Source: Myroides oncorhynchi (GTDB lineage Bacteria; Bacteroidota; Bacteroidia; Flavobacteriales; Flavobacteriaceae). Taken from it: a DNA stretch of 64,000 nt. Under the pieces are notes generated by a model that was not told the DNA's origin, ran no database searches, and saw nothing but the letters and a program-made list of their open reading frames with translations. Below are positions 1-7,353 of the stretch, piece after piece. The DNA is taken from assembly GCF_020905415.1 (NCBI RefSeq), contig NZ_JAJJMP010000001.1, forward strand, positions 1,933,501-1,997,500, written 5' to 3'. The position numbers and the translations under genes are program-made. Each line of letters begins with the position of its first letter. Position 1 is the first letter of the stretch.

Positions 1-1010
1 CCGATCCATTTTTTCCAATAGTTAGCAGTGCTTGCATATTTAGAAGCATATTGGATTTTGATATTTTGATCAGCACGCATAAACTCGTCAGTAATCTTAA
101 GCGCTTTATCACGGATACCTATTCTTACAGGGTTTAAATCATTTACGATTTGTTCCACAGCATAAGATGGTAAGTATTCTTGTGTTCTACCTGGGTAACC
201 GAATACCATTGTAAAGTCTCCTTCTTCTACACCACTAAGTGAAATAGGGAAGAAATGTTTAGGACGGTAAGGTACATTATCTTTAGAATAAGTAGCAGGT
301 TTGTTATCCTTATCAGCATAGATTCTGAATAAAGAGAAATCTCCTGTATGACGTGGCCATACCCAGTTATCTGTATCAGAACCAAATTTTCCGATAGATG
401 ATGGTGGAGCACCTACTAAACGTACATCTTTAAAAGTCTCTGTAACGAAGATGATATATTGATTTCCTTCATAGAATGACTTGATTTTGTTATCTTGCCA
501 TTTCTCTTTTGGAAAAGAAGCTACAGTTTTAGCTATATTTTCAGATATTTTAGCTTGTTTTTGGATTTCAGTATCCTTGTCTTTAATCCCTGCCATTACT
601 TCCTTAGTCACATCCTCGATACGAACGATAAAAGTAACTTCTAAGTTTTCGTTTGGTAACTCCTGAGCCATAGACTTTGCCCAGAATCCATTCGCTAAGT
701 AATCATTCTCAACAGATGAGTGAGACTGGATCTGTCCATATCCACAGTGGTGATTAGTCAATAGAAGACCTTGAGGAGAAATAACTTCAGAAGAACATCC
801 ACCATTAAAGTGTGGCGCAGCATCTTTCATACTTGATTTGTTCACATCGTAGATATCACTCACAGACATCTTCATACCAAGGCTTTTCATCTCTGTTTCA
901 TTCATCCCCTTTAATAGAGATGGAATCCACATACCCCCTTGTTGTGCATAGATAGGCAGAGCTATCAGTATTACAAGAGCCTTAAATAGATTTGTAATCT
1001 TTTTATTCAT
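1..1010 (-). CDS. S46 family dipeptidyl-peptidase (DPP7/DPP11 type), 3' end cut by window
   Basis: This is the N-terminal 336 codons of a secreted serine dipeptidyl-peptidase, which removes dipeptides from peptides in the periplasm. A signal peptide covers about residues 1-22 and ends in IYAQQ. The chymotrypsin-like motif TNHHCGY at residues 85-91 carries the catalytic His. HTGDFSLFR at 221-229 carries the likely catalytic Asp224. The serine and the Gly/Arg residue that separates DPP7 from DPP11 specificity lie beyond the window edge, so the subtype cannot be assigned. The start at 1010 is the only Met before the signal peptide. A TAAAATTG box lies about 38 bases upstream. Confidence 0.93.
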   Translation of the reverse strand, partial: MNKKITNLFKALVILIALPIYAQQGGMWIPSLLKGMNETEMKSLGMKMSVSDIYDVNKSSMKDAAPHFNGGCSSEVISPQGLLLTNHHCGYGQIQSHSSVENDYLANGFWAKSMAQELPNENLEVTFIVRIEDVTKEVMAGIKDKDTEIQKQAKISENIAKTVASFPKEKWQDNKIKSFYEGNQYIIFVTETFKDVRLVGAPPSSIGKFGSDTDNWVWPRHTGDFSLFRIYADKDNKPATYSKDNVPYRPKHFFPISLSGVEEGDFTMVFGYPGRTQEYLPSYAVEQIVNDLNPVRIGIRDKALKITDEFMRADQNIKIQYASKYASTANYWKKWI

Positions 1011-1435
1011 AAAAGTGTTAGTTAGAATTGAATTCGTTGGCAAGATACAATTTTACAAGTGAACCCTAAAATCCAAATTGTTAACTTCTATAACTCAACT
1101 GTGAGGTTGGTTTATCAGTATTTTGTGTTATGTGATTGTATATTGGTAGGCAAGTGATCGGTAGGTGGTTGGCTTTATTATAGTATTTTTCAGCCGAGCA
1201 TATGCCTATCACCTAATGCCCCCTATTTCAGGACAAAAAACACCACTTATAACGAAGTGTTCGTTGAGATAACTATTTGGTAGTGGTTTATCATTAGGTA
1301 ATTAATGATAGAGGTGCTTTAGGTCGCCTATTAAAAAGGATTATACAGAATAGGGAATGGAAAAATTAGCTTAATGATGCTTAATACATAAATGATTTTG
1401 TACATTGTGGATTGATAACTATAAAGATAGATTAG
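1011..1435. other. 425-bp gene-free stretch
   Basis: This lies between the S46 peptidase gene and the aldo/keto reductase gene, which are divergent. Apart from the peptidase promoter at its left end I see no open frame, RNA gene or strong hairpin. A faint similarity near 1340-1365 to the 156-bp repeat described elsewhere is too weak to call. Confidence 0.5.
1048..1076 (-). promoter_or_regulatory. Probable promoter of the S46 peptidase gene
   Basis: On the minus strand a TAAAATTG box (1048-1055, one mismatch to the Bacteroidota TAnnTTTG -7 element) lies 18 nt downstream of a TTG (1074-1076). The spacing fits the -33/-7 arrangement known for the phylum's primary sigma factor. Confidence 0.4.
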
Positions 1436-2275
1436 ATGAATACCTATATATTAAGTAATGGTGTGAAGATACCTCAGTTGGGATTTGGGACGTGGAAGGC
1501 GGCAGAGGGAGAGCAAGCTGAGAATGCAGTACTATGTGCTATATCAGAAGGCTATAGACATATAGATACAGCTTCGTTTTATAAGAATGAGGTTAGTATC
1601 GGTAGGGCTATCGCTAAGTCAGGTGTGCCTAGAGAAGAGTTATTTATAACGACTAAGCTGTGGAATGCGGATAGGGGATATGAGCAGACGCTAAAGGCAT
1701 TTGATCTATCGTTAGCTAATCTGGGAGTAGCGTATTTAGATTTATATCTGATACACTGGCCTGCTAGTGCTCATCAGTTTGCTAATTGGAAGGAGATAAA
1801 TGCAGATACTTGGCGTGCATTAGAGCATTTATATAAGGAGGGAAAGGTGAAGGCTATCGGTGTGAGTAACTTCTATGTACATCACTTAGAGGCGCTTTTT
1901 GAAACTGCAGTGATTAAGCCGATGGTTAATCAGATTGAGTTTCACCCTGGGTTTATGCAGGAGCAAGTAGTAAGGTTCTGTCAGGAGCGATCTATACTGA
2001 TAGAAGCGTGGAGCCCTATCGGTAGAGGGAATATTCTAGATAATGCTATTTTGCTCGCTATGGCATTAAAATACGGTGTGACTGTACCCCAACTTGTCCT
2101 TCAGTGGATAATCCAAAAAGGGCATCTTCCAATGCCAAAATCAGTGACTCCACAACGCATAAAGGAGAATATTCAGATTAATAAAATCATAATAAGTGAA
2201 GAAGATGTTGTGGTAGTGGATAATTTGCCTTATATTGGTGGTTCAGGATTAAATCCTGATCAAGTTGACTTTTAA
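1436..2275 (+). CDS. Aldo/keto reductase
   Basis: This is a cytosolic NADPH-dependent carbonyl reductase of the AKR superfamily; its length of 279 aa is normal for the bacterial 2,5-diketo-gluconate reductase-like group. The catalytic tetrad can be read directly: Asp44 and Tyr49 in HIDTASFY, Lys74 in TTKLWN and His107 in LYLIHWP. The cofactor motif MPKSVTPQRIKEN lies near the C terminus, where most family members have IPKS. The substrate cannot be predicted. The gene stands alone on the plus strand and converges on waaA across a shared hairpin terminator. Confidence 0.93.
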   Translation: MNTYILSNGVKIPQLGFGTWKAAEGEQAENAVLCAISEGYRHIDTASFYKNEVSIGRAIAKSGVPREELFITTKLWNADRGYEQTLKAFDLSLANLGVAYLDLYLIHWPASAHQFANWKEINADTWRALEHLYKEGKVKAIGVSNFYVHHLEALFETAVIKPMVNQIEFHPGFMQEQVVRFCQERSILIEAWSPIGRGNILDNAILLAMALKYGVTVPQLVLQWIIQKGHLPMPKSVTPQRIKENIQINKIIISEEDVVVVDNLPYIGGSGLNPDQVDF

Positions 2276-2314
2276 ACCAAAAGTTCACGATAAGTACGAT
2301 TATTAATTCATATA

Positions 2315-2351
2315 AAAAAGGTAAGTAAACACCACGTTTACTTACCTTTTT
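2315..2351. terminator. Bidirectional terminator between aldo/keto reductase and waaA
   Basis: A perfect 16-bp stem (2315-2330 with 2336-2351) encloses a 5-nt loop and has A and T runs on its two sides. It can terminate both convergent genes. Confidence 0.85.
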
Positions 2352-2355
2352 ACTT

Positions 2356-3591
2356 TTATTGAATATGTTTTATAATTTTGTCAGTAGCATTTTTGTTTTT
2401 GAGTATAAAATGGTTACTCGTTTCTCCTAGTTTGACTCTTTTTGCCTCATCTTGTAGTAAATCATTGAAGATGTGGTCTAGGTCGGACTGAGAATTCACT
2501 ACGATACAACTACCTAAAGTTATCATATCCTTAGCTTCTTGGAACTTTTTATAATTTGGACCTATGATTACTGGTACTCCATAAGTAGCCGCTTCAAGGA
2601 TATTGTGAATACCAGCACCAAAACCTCCACCTATATAGGCGATATCTGCATAACTGTATGCTTTAGTAAGGATAGAATACGCATCTATGATGTAGACGCG
2701 ATACTGCGTTAGGTCTTTATCTTGGTGTTCGCTGTGTAATACAGTTGGTACAGTTAGACTCTGTACTAGATTATTGATTTGTTCTTTCTTTATATTATGA
2801 GGAGCGAAGATGAACTTGATATTCTCATCTTCTACCTTATTAATATAGGTAGCTAGTAACTTCTCGTCTTCTGGCCATGAACTTCCAATAACAATGGTTT
2901 TGGTTGTCTTATGATTAGTGAAATCTTCTAAAAATAATAGCGTGTTATCGTGCTCTAATATCTGAGATACTCTATCGAAGCGTGTATCTCCTACTACTTC
3001 TACATTCGTATAATGGAGCTGGTTAAGCAATGACTTAGAAACTTCATTTTGCACAAAGTAATAAGTGAATGCACTCAATGCTTTTCTATAAAACCCGCCA
3101 TACCACTTAAAGAATACCTGATCTGGTCTAAATATTCCTGAGACTAGATAAGTTGGTGTATTTCGTTTGTGTAATTGATTTAAGTAATTAGGCCAATATT
3201 CATATTTAACAAAGAACACTTTCTCAGGATGACATAGTTTTAAGAATTGCTTAGCATTAGCTATTGTATCCATAGGAAGATATAGTGTTGCATCGGCAAT
3301 AGTATTGTTTTTCTTTACTTCATACCCTGATGGAGAGAAGAATGTTAGTACGATCTTATGTGAGGGGAACTTTACTTTTAATTGTTCCATAATAGGAAGC
3401 CCTTGTTCATATTCACCTAATGAAGCTACGTGTACCCAAAACACTTGATCTGTGGCAGATATACGTTCTTGAAGTATTTTAAAGGATTGTTTTCTTCCTG
3501 ATACAAATAGGCTTATTTTTTTGTTGAACAGCGCGATAATTTGTATGAAAAAGATAGAAATATAGGTCAGTAGATTATATAGAAAAAACAT
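2356..3591 (-). CDS. waaA: 3-deoxy-D-manno-octulosonic acid (Kdo) transferase
   Basis: This GT30 glycosyltransferase transfers Kdo from CMP-Kdo to the lipid A precursor at the inner face of the cytoplasmic membrane. It has a hydrophobic N-terminal anchor (residues about 1-25) and then the N-terminal Rossmann domain with VHVASLGEYEQG; Glu60 there matches the family's catalytic base. The C-terminal domain carries the nucleotide-binding stretch GGGFGAGIHNILEAA followed by YGVPVIIGPNY. The length of 411 aa is normal. It is divergent from the DegT-type aminotransferase gene at 3762. A TAATTTCG box (3610-3617, minus strand) about 19 bases before the start is a possible -7 element. Confidence 0.95.
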   Translation of the reverse strand: MFFLYNLLTYISIFFIQIIALFNKKISLFVSGRKQSFKILQERISATDQVFWVHVASLGEYEQGLPIMEQLKVKFPSHKIVLTFFSPSGYEVKKNNTIADATLYLPMDTIANAKQFLKLCHPEKVFFVKYEYWPNYLNQLHKRNTPTYLVSGIFRPDQVFFKWYGGFYRKALSAFTYYFVQNEVSKSLLNQLHYTNVEVVGDTRFDRVSQILEHDNTLLFLEDFTNHKTTKTIVIGSSWPEDEKLLATYINKVEDENIKFIFAPHNIKKEQINNLVQSLTVPTVLHSEHQDKDLTQYRVYIIDAYSILTKAYSYADIAYIGGGFGAGIHNILEAATYGVPVIIGPNYKKFQEAKDMITLGSCIVVNSQSDLDHIFNDLLQDEAKRVKLGETSNHFILKNKNATDKIIKHIQ

Positions 3592-3634
3592 AGGTAAATC
3601 TTTATTGAGCGAAATTACGTTTCTTTTGATAAAG

Positions 3635-3668
3635 TTTGGGCTTTGGGTTAAAGAATTTATTATTTTTG
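3635..3668 (+). promoter_or_regulatory. Probable promoter of the DegT-type aminotransferase gene
   Basis: TTTG at 3635-3638 is followed after 22 nt by TATTTTTG (3661-3668), a perfect TAnnTTTG -7 box. It implies a 5' UTR of roughly 85 nt before the start at 3762. Confidence 0.5.
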
Positions 3669-3761
3669 TAAGGATAACTAATATCGAAACAGAATGCTAT
3701 TTGTATATGCAACTAGTTGGTTACTATATAAGTAGTTGAAAAGATATAAAAGACAATTAGA

Positions 3762-4892
3762 ATGAGAAAAATTCAAATGGTTGACTTGAAAGGTCAATAT
3801 GAAGGAATAAAGGAAGAAGTGAATCAATCGATTCAAGAAATATTAGAATCTTCTGCCTATATCAACGGACCACAAGTACACGCATTTCAAGCTAATCTAG
3901 AGAAGTATTTAGGTGTTAAGCACGTTATACCGTGTGCTAATGGTACTGATGCTCTTCAGATTGCTATGATGGGACTAGGGTTAAAACCTGGTGACGAGGT
4001 GATCACTGCTGACTTTACTTTCGCTGCTACAGTAGAGGTAATCGCATTGTTACAATTGACTCCGGTATTAGTAGATGTTTGTCCTGAGACATTCAATATC
4101 TCTATTGAGGCTATCGAGAAAGCAATTACTCCTAAGACTAAAGCTATCGTACCTGTTCACTTATTTGGACAGTCTGCTGATATGGATGCCATCATGAAAT
4201 TAGCAGAGAAACATAATTTATACGTTATCGAAGACAACGCACAAGGTATCGGAGCTAACTATACTTACCCTGATGGTAAAGTAGTGAAGACTGGTGCTAT
4301 CGGACATGTGGCTGCTACTTCATTCTTCCCATCTAAGAACTTAGGTTGTTATGGAGACGGTGGAGCTATATTCACTAATGATGATGCATTAGCACATACA
4401 TTAAGAGGTATCGTAAATCATGGTATGTATGAGCGTTACCACCATGATGTAGTAGGGGTGAACTCTCGTTTAGACAGTATTCAAGCTGCTGTATTAAATG
4501 CTAAGTTACCTAACTTAGACGCGTATAATGTAGCTAGACGTACTGCTGCTCAGAAGTATTCTGCTGCTTTAGCTAATCATGTTAATATCATTACTCCTAA
4601 AGTAGATGGTAATGAGAACAGTCACGTATTCCACCAATATACACTTCGTATCGTGAATGCTGATCGCGATGGACTATTAGCTCACTTACAAGGTAAAGGT
4701 ATTCCATGTGCAATATACTATCCAATACCGTTACACAATCAAAAAGCGTATTTAGACGCTCGTTATAACGAGGCTGACTTCCCTATCACTAATCAGTTAG
4801 TAAAAGAAGTTCTTTCTTTGCCAATGCATACTGAATTAGATGATGAGCAAATCAAAGTAATCACTGATGAGATTAAAGCATTCTTAGGATAA
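3762..4892 (+). CDS. DegT/DnrJ/EryC1/StrS family sugar aminotransferase
   Basis: This is a PLP-dependent aminotransferase of the nucleotide-sugar (VioA/WbpE-like) group, which usually converts a keto-sugar to an amino-sugar with glutamate as donor. The PLP lysine is Lys192 in FFPSKNLGCYGDGG, and Asp158 in EDNAQ is placed to bind the pyridine nitrogen. The family's N-terminal motif NGTDAL (60-65) is also present. At 376 aa the protein is full length. It is divergent from waaA, which suggests a role in LPS or surface sugar synthesis; an 8-amino-Kdo route is one possibility, but the sequence alone does not show the substrate. Confidence 0.9.
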   Translation: MRKIQMVDLKGQYEGIKEEVNQSIQEILESSAYINGPQVHAFQANLEKYLGVKHVIPCANGTDALQIAMMGLGLKPGDEVITADFTFAATVEVIALLQLTPVLVDVCPETFNISIEAIEKAITPKTKAIVPVHLFGQSADMDAIMKLAEKHNLYVIEDNAQGIGANYTYPDGKVVKTGAIGHVAATSFFPSKNLGCYGDGGAIFTNDDALAHTLRGIVNHGMYERYHHDVVGVNSRLDSIQAAVLNAKLPNLDAYNVARRTAAQKYSAALANHVNIITPKVDGNENSHVFHQYTLRIVNADRDGLLAHLQGKGIPCAIYYPIPLHNQKAYLDARYNEADFPITNQLVKEVLSLPMHTELDDEQIKVITDEIKAFLG

Positions 4893-4913
4893 TCATTGAG
4901 AATTATAAATACG

Positions 4914-4944
4914 AAAAAGCAGACTATTATAGTCTGCTTTTTTT
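4914..4944 (+). terminator. Intrinsic terminator after the aminotransferase gene
   Basis: A 13-bp stem (4914-4926 with 4930-4942) has a 3-nt loop and ends in a T run. It lies about 20 bases after the stop. Confidence 0.85.
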
Positions 4945-4958
4945 GTTGGTATAGGTTA

Positions 4959-6137
4959 TTACTCTTTAGTATTTAGAATAATTACAAACGATACTAAAGC
5001 ACAACTTAGTAATGAGATGGCTACGATACTCATAGATCCATTATTAAGACTATTCAGTAATATAGATGTCATAAATGTAAAGGCTAGCTGAGAAGCTCCG
5101 AAAAGAGCTGAGGCAGTACCTGACTCTGCTTTAAAAGGTGCTAATGCTAATGTGGTAGTTGTAGGGAATAATAATCCTAACGGCAGTACGAAAAAGAACA
5201 AGGGAATCAGCTGTATATAGATGTTTAGTTGTAATTCTATGAATAACCATAAGAGTAGTGCTGCTATAATCTGTATACTAGTTCCTAGTTTTATTATATT
5301 TTTAGGTGATAATCTTTTTCTCAAGACAGAGGATGTTAAGAAAGATCCCAACATTAGTCCACAAGAGTTTCCCATAAAGACAAAGCTAAAGTGTGTGCTT
5401 GATAGTCCTCCTGCTTCCATGACAAGTACAGGAGAGTTAGAGATGTAAAGCATTAGGCAACTAAATGTAATACTTCCTATAATGGTGTATGTGATAAATA
5501 CTTTGTTCTTAAATAGATTAATGTAGTTAGTCAATATACTAGATACATTTAACGAAGTCAATCTGTTAGAATAATCTTCCTTTAAAAAAGAAACTGTCAT
5601 ACATATACTCAAAGTGGCAAATAATGCCATAGCAGTAAATACTTGTCTCCAATCAAAATATTTTAATATAATATTACCTAGTATAGGGGCAATAATAGGT
5701 GCTATACCACCGATTACGGCTAATATGCTGAATATCTTTAGGGTTTGGTCTTTTTCAAAACGCTTGTTCACGATTGCTCTTGCAATAACGACTCCGCCGC
5801 TACTCCCAAAGGCTTGTAAGAAACGGTACATCCACATAACCTTGATATCTTTAACAAAAATAACAGCTAAAGAAGATAGTATAAATATACTAAGACAGAT
5901 AACAATAGGTTTCTTACTGCCATATTTATCAGATATAGGACCCCAAAATAATTGTCCTATAGCTAGTCCTCCTAAAAAAGTAGATAAGGATATTTGTACT
6001 TGATTGACTTCTGTGTTTAAGTCTGATGCTATTTTAGGAAAAGCTGGTAGATACATATCTATTGCTAAAGGACCTAATGCTGTAAGACTTATGAGTGTAA
6101 ATATAAGAATCCACTCTTGGTAAGATAGTTTTTCCAA
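4959..6137 (-). CDS. Bcr/CflA family multidrug efflux MFS transporter
   Basis: This is an inner-membrane proton-driven drug exporter of the major facilitator superfamily, 392 aa with about 12 hydrophobic segments. Family marks are LGPLAIDMYLPAFP in the first helix and the MFS motif A stretch GPISDKYGSKKP (about residues 66-77) between helices 2 and 3. The drug substrate cannot be told from sequence. The gene follows fabD on the same strand but is separated from it by a repeat and a terminator, so it is probably a separate transcription unit. Confidence 0.92.
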   Translation of the reverse strand: MEKLSYQEWILIFTLISLTALGPLAIDMYLPAFPKIASDLNTEVNQVQISLSTFLGGLAIGQLFWGPISDKYGSKKPIVICLSIFILSSLAVIFVKDIKVMWMYRFLQAFGSSGGVVIARAIVNKRFEKDQTLKIFSILAVIGGIAPIIAPILGNIILKYFDWRQVFTAMALFATLSICMTVSFLKEDYSNRLTSLNVSSILTNYINLFKNKVFITYTIIGSITFSCLMLYISNSPVLVMEAGGLSSTHFSFVFMGNSCGLMLGSFLTSSVLRKRLSPKNIIKLGTSIQIIAALLLWLFIELQLNIYIQLIPLFFFVLPLGLLFPTTTTLALAPFKAESGTASALFGASQLAFTFMTSILLNSLNNGSMSIVAISLLSCALVSFVIILNTKE

Positions 6138-6150
6138 TTAAATTGAGTTT

Positions 6151-6183
6151 AAAAAAAGCCCTTGGAATGATAAACCAAGGGCT
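6151..6183 (-). terminator. Terminator downstream of fabD
   Basis: A 9-bp GC-containing stem (6157-6165 with 6175-6183) is followed on the minus strand by seven T. It lies about 180 bases after the fabD stop, with the 156-bp repeat between them. Confidence 0.75.
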
Positions 6184-6193
6184 ATTTATATTG

Positions 6194-6349
6194 TACCTTA
6201 AATTTGCAACTCCCATTTACTGCGAATCAATTCTCCTTTACATAGCTTTAATTAATTCTATAACCACACTACAGTATGCTTTTATCATTAATTTTACTCT
6301 GTTTTGTATAATTTATTCTCGTTTAAATGTTTTCTGTCGATTTAAGGTT
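6194..6349. repeat. 156-bp structured repeat, copy A
   Basis: This copy aligns without gaps to 59398-59553, at roughly 70% identity over the inner 115 bp. Its outer ends form an inverted repeat: ACCTTAAAT at 6195-6203, and the same sequence on the minus strand at the right end (6340-6348). The other copy uses ACCCAGAAT at both ends. An imperfect palindrome near 6267-6280 corresponds to a perfect one in the other copy. It lies in the 3' untranslated region of fabD, just before the terminator. Confidence 0.75.
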
Positions 6350-6364
6350 ATATGTTATGCCTAA

Positions 6365-7237
6365 TTATGCTGAGTGAGTTTCAGCATCTTTATTGATCTT
6401 CTTGATTAGTCCAACTAATACTTTACCAGGTCCAACCTCTGTAAATAAAGAAGCACCATCGGCAATCATTTGCTCTACAGATTGTGTCCATCTAACAGGA
6501 GCAGTTAACTGAAGAATAAGGTTTTTCTTGATTTGTTCAGCATCACTTACAGCGTTAGCTGTTACGTTTTGGTATACAGGGCAAGAAGGAGTATTAAAAG
6601 TAGTTGCTTCAATAGCAGCTGCTAGTTCTTCACGAGCTGGTTCCATCATAGGAGAGTGAAATGCACCACCTACAGGAAGTAACAAAGCTCTCTTCGCTCC
6701 AGCTTCTTTTAAAGCTTCGCATGCTTTCTCAACTGCAGTAGTTTCTCCAGAAATCACTAATTGACCAGGGCAGTTATAATTAGCTGCAACTACAACACCA
6801 TCAATGTCAGCACATACTTTCTCTACGATATTGTCTTCTAAACCTAGAACAGCCGCCATTGTAGAAGGTGTTATTTCACAAGCTTTTTGCATAGCCATAG
6901 CTCTTTGAGAAACGAGCTTAAGTGCATCTTCGAAAGCAAGTGTTCCATTAGCTACTAAAGCAGAGAACTCTCCTAGCGAGTGCCCAGCTACCATTTCGGG
7001 TTTAAAGTCTTCTAATGTCTTAGCTAAGATAACCGAGTGTAAGAATACTGCTGGTTGAGTTACTTTAGTCTCTTTAAGTTCTTCGGCAGTACCTTCAAAC
7101 ATAATATCTGTAATTCTGAAACCAAGGATTTCGTTTGCTTTTTCGAACATCTCTTTAGCTAGTGGTGAGTTTTCGTATAAGTCTTTTCCCATTCCTGTGA
7201 ATTGAGCTCCTTGACCTGGAAATACGTATGCTTTCAT
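6365..7237 (-). CDS. fabD: Malonyl-CoA:acyl carrier protein transacylase
   Basis: FabD transfers malonyl groups from CoA to acyl carrier protein, which supplies fatty acid elongation in the cytosol. The active-site nucleophile is Ser87 in GHSLGEFSA, with His194 in GGAFHSPMM as its partner. Gln9 in FPGQGAQ and Arg112 in SQRAMAMQ match the oxyanion and malonate-binding residues. At 290 aa it is slightly shorter than the E. coli enzyme. It is not in a fab cluster here; ppiD lies upstream behind its own terminator. A TATTTTTG box at 7264-7271 gives it its own promoter. Confidence 0.97.
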   Translation of the reverse strand: MKAYVFPGQGAQFTGMGKDLYENSPLAKEMFEKANEILGFRITDIMFEGTAEELKETKVTQPAVFLHSVILAKTLEDFKPEMVAGHSLGEFSALVANGTLAFEDALKLVSQRAMAMQKACEITPSTMAAVLGLEDNIVEKVCADIDGVVVAANYNCPGQLVISGETTAVEKACEALKEAGAKRALLLPVGGAFHSPMMEPAREELAAAIEATTFNTPSCPVYQNVTANAVSDAEQIKKNLILQLTAPVRWTQSVEQMIADGASLFTEVGPGKVLVGLIKKINKDAETHSA

Positions 7238-7263
7238 AAGTTTAGTTTTAAATTTTGTTAGGG

Positions 7264-7271
7264 CAAAAATA
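7264..7271 (-). promoter_or_regulatory. -7 box of fabD
   Basis: TATTTTTG on the minus strand, 26 bases before the fabD start, is a perfect TAnnTTTG match. No clear -33 TTG is seen. Confidence 0.45.
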
Positions 7272-7303
7272 AGGTATTTTTATCAGTTAACCATATAGGC
7301 ATA

Positions 7304-7336
7304 AAAAAAGCCATCTGATTATCAGATGGCTTTTTT
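7304..7336 (-). terminator. Terminator after ppiD
   Basis: A stem of about 16 bp (7304-7319 with 7321-7336) is flanked by A and T runs, 17 bases after the ppiD stop. Confidence 0.85.
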
Positions 7337-7353
7337 CTTATAGTTTTAAAGTC

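Noticed and set aside
1340-1400. Possible third copy of the 156-bp repeat
   Set aside because: Only short stretches such as ATTATACAGAATAGG resemble it; no inverted ends and no continuous alignment.
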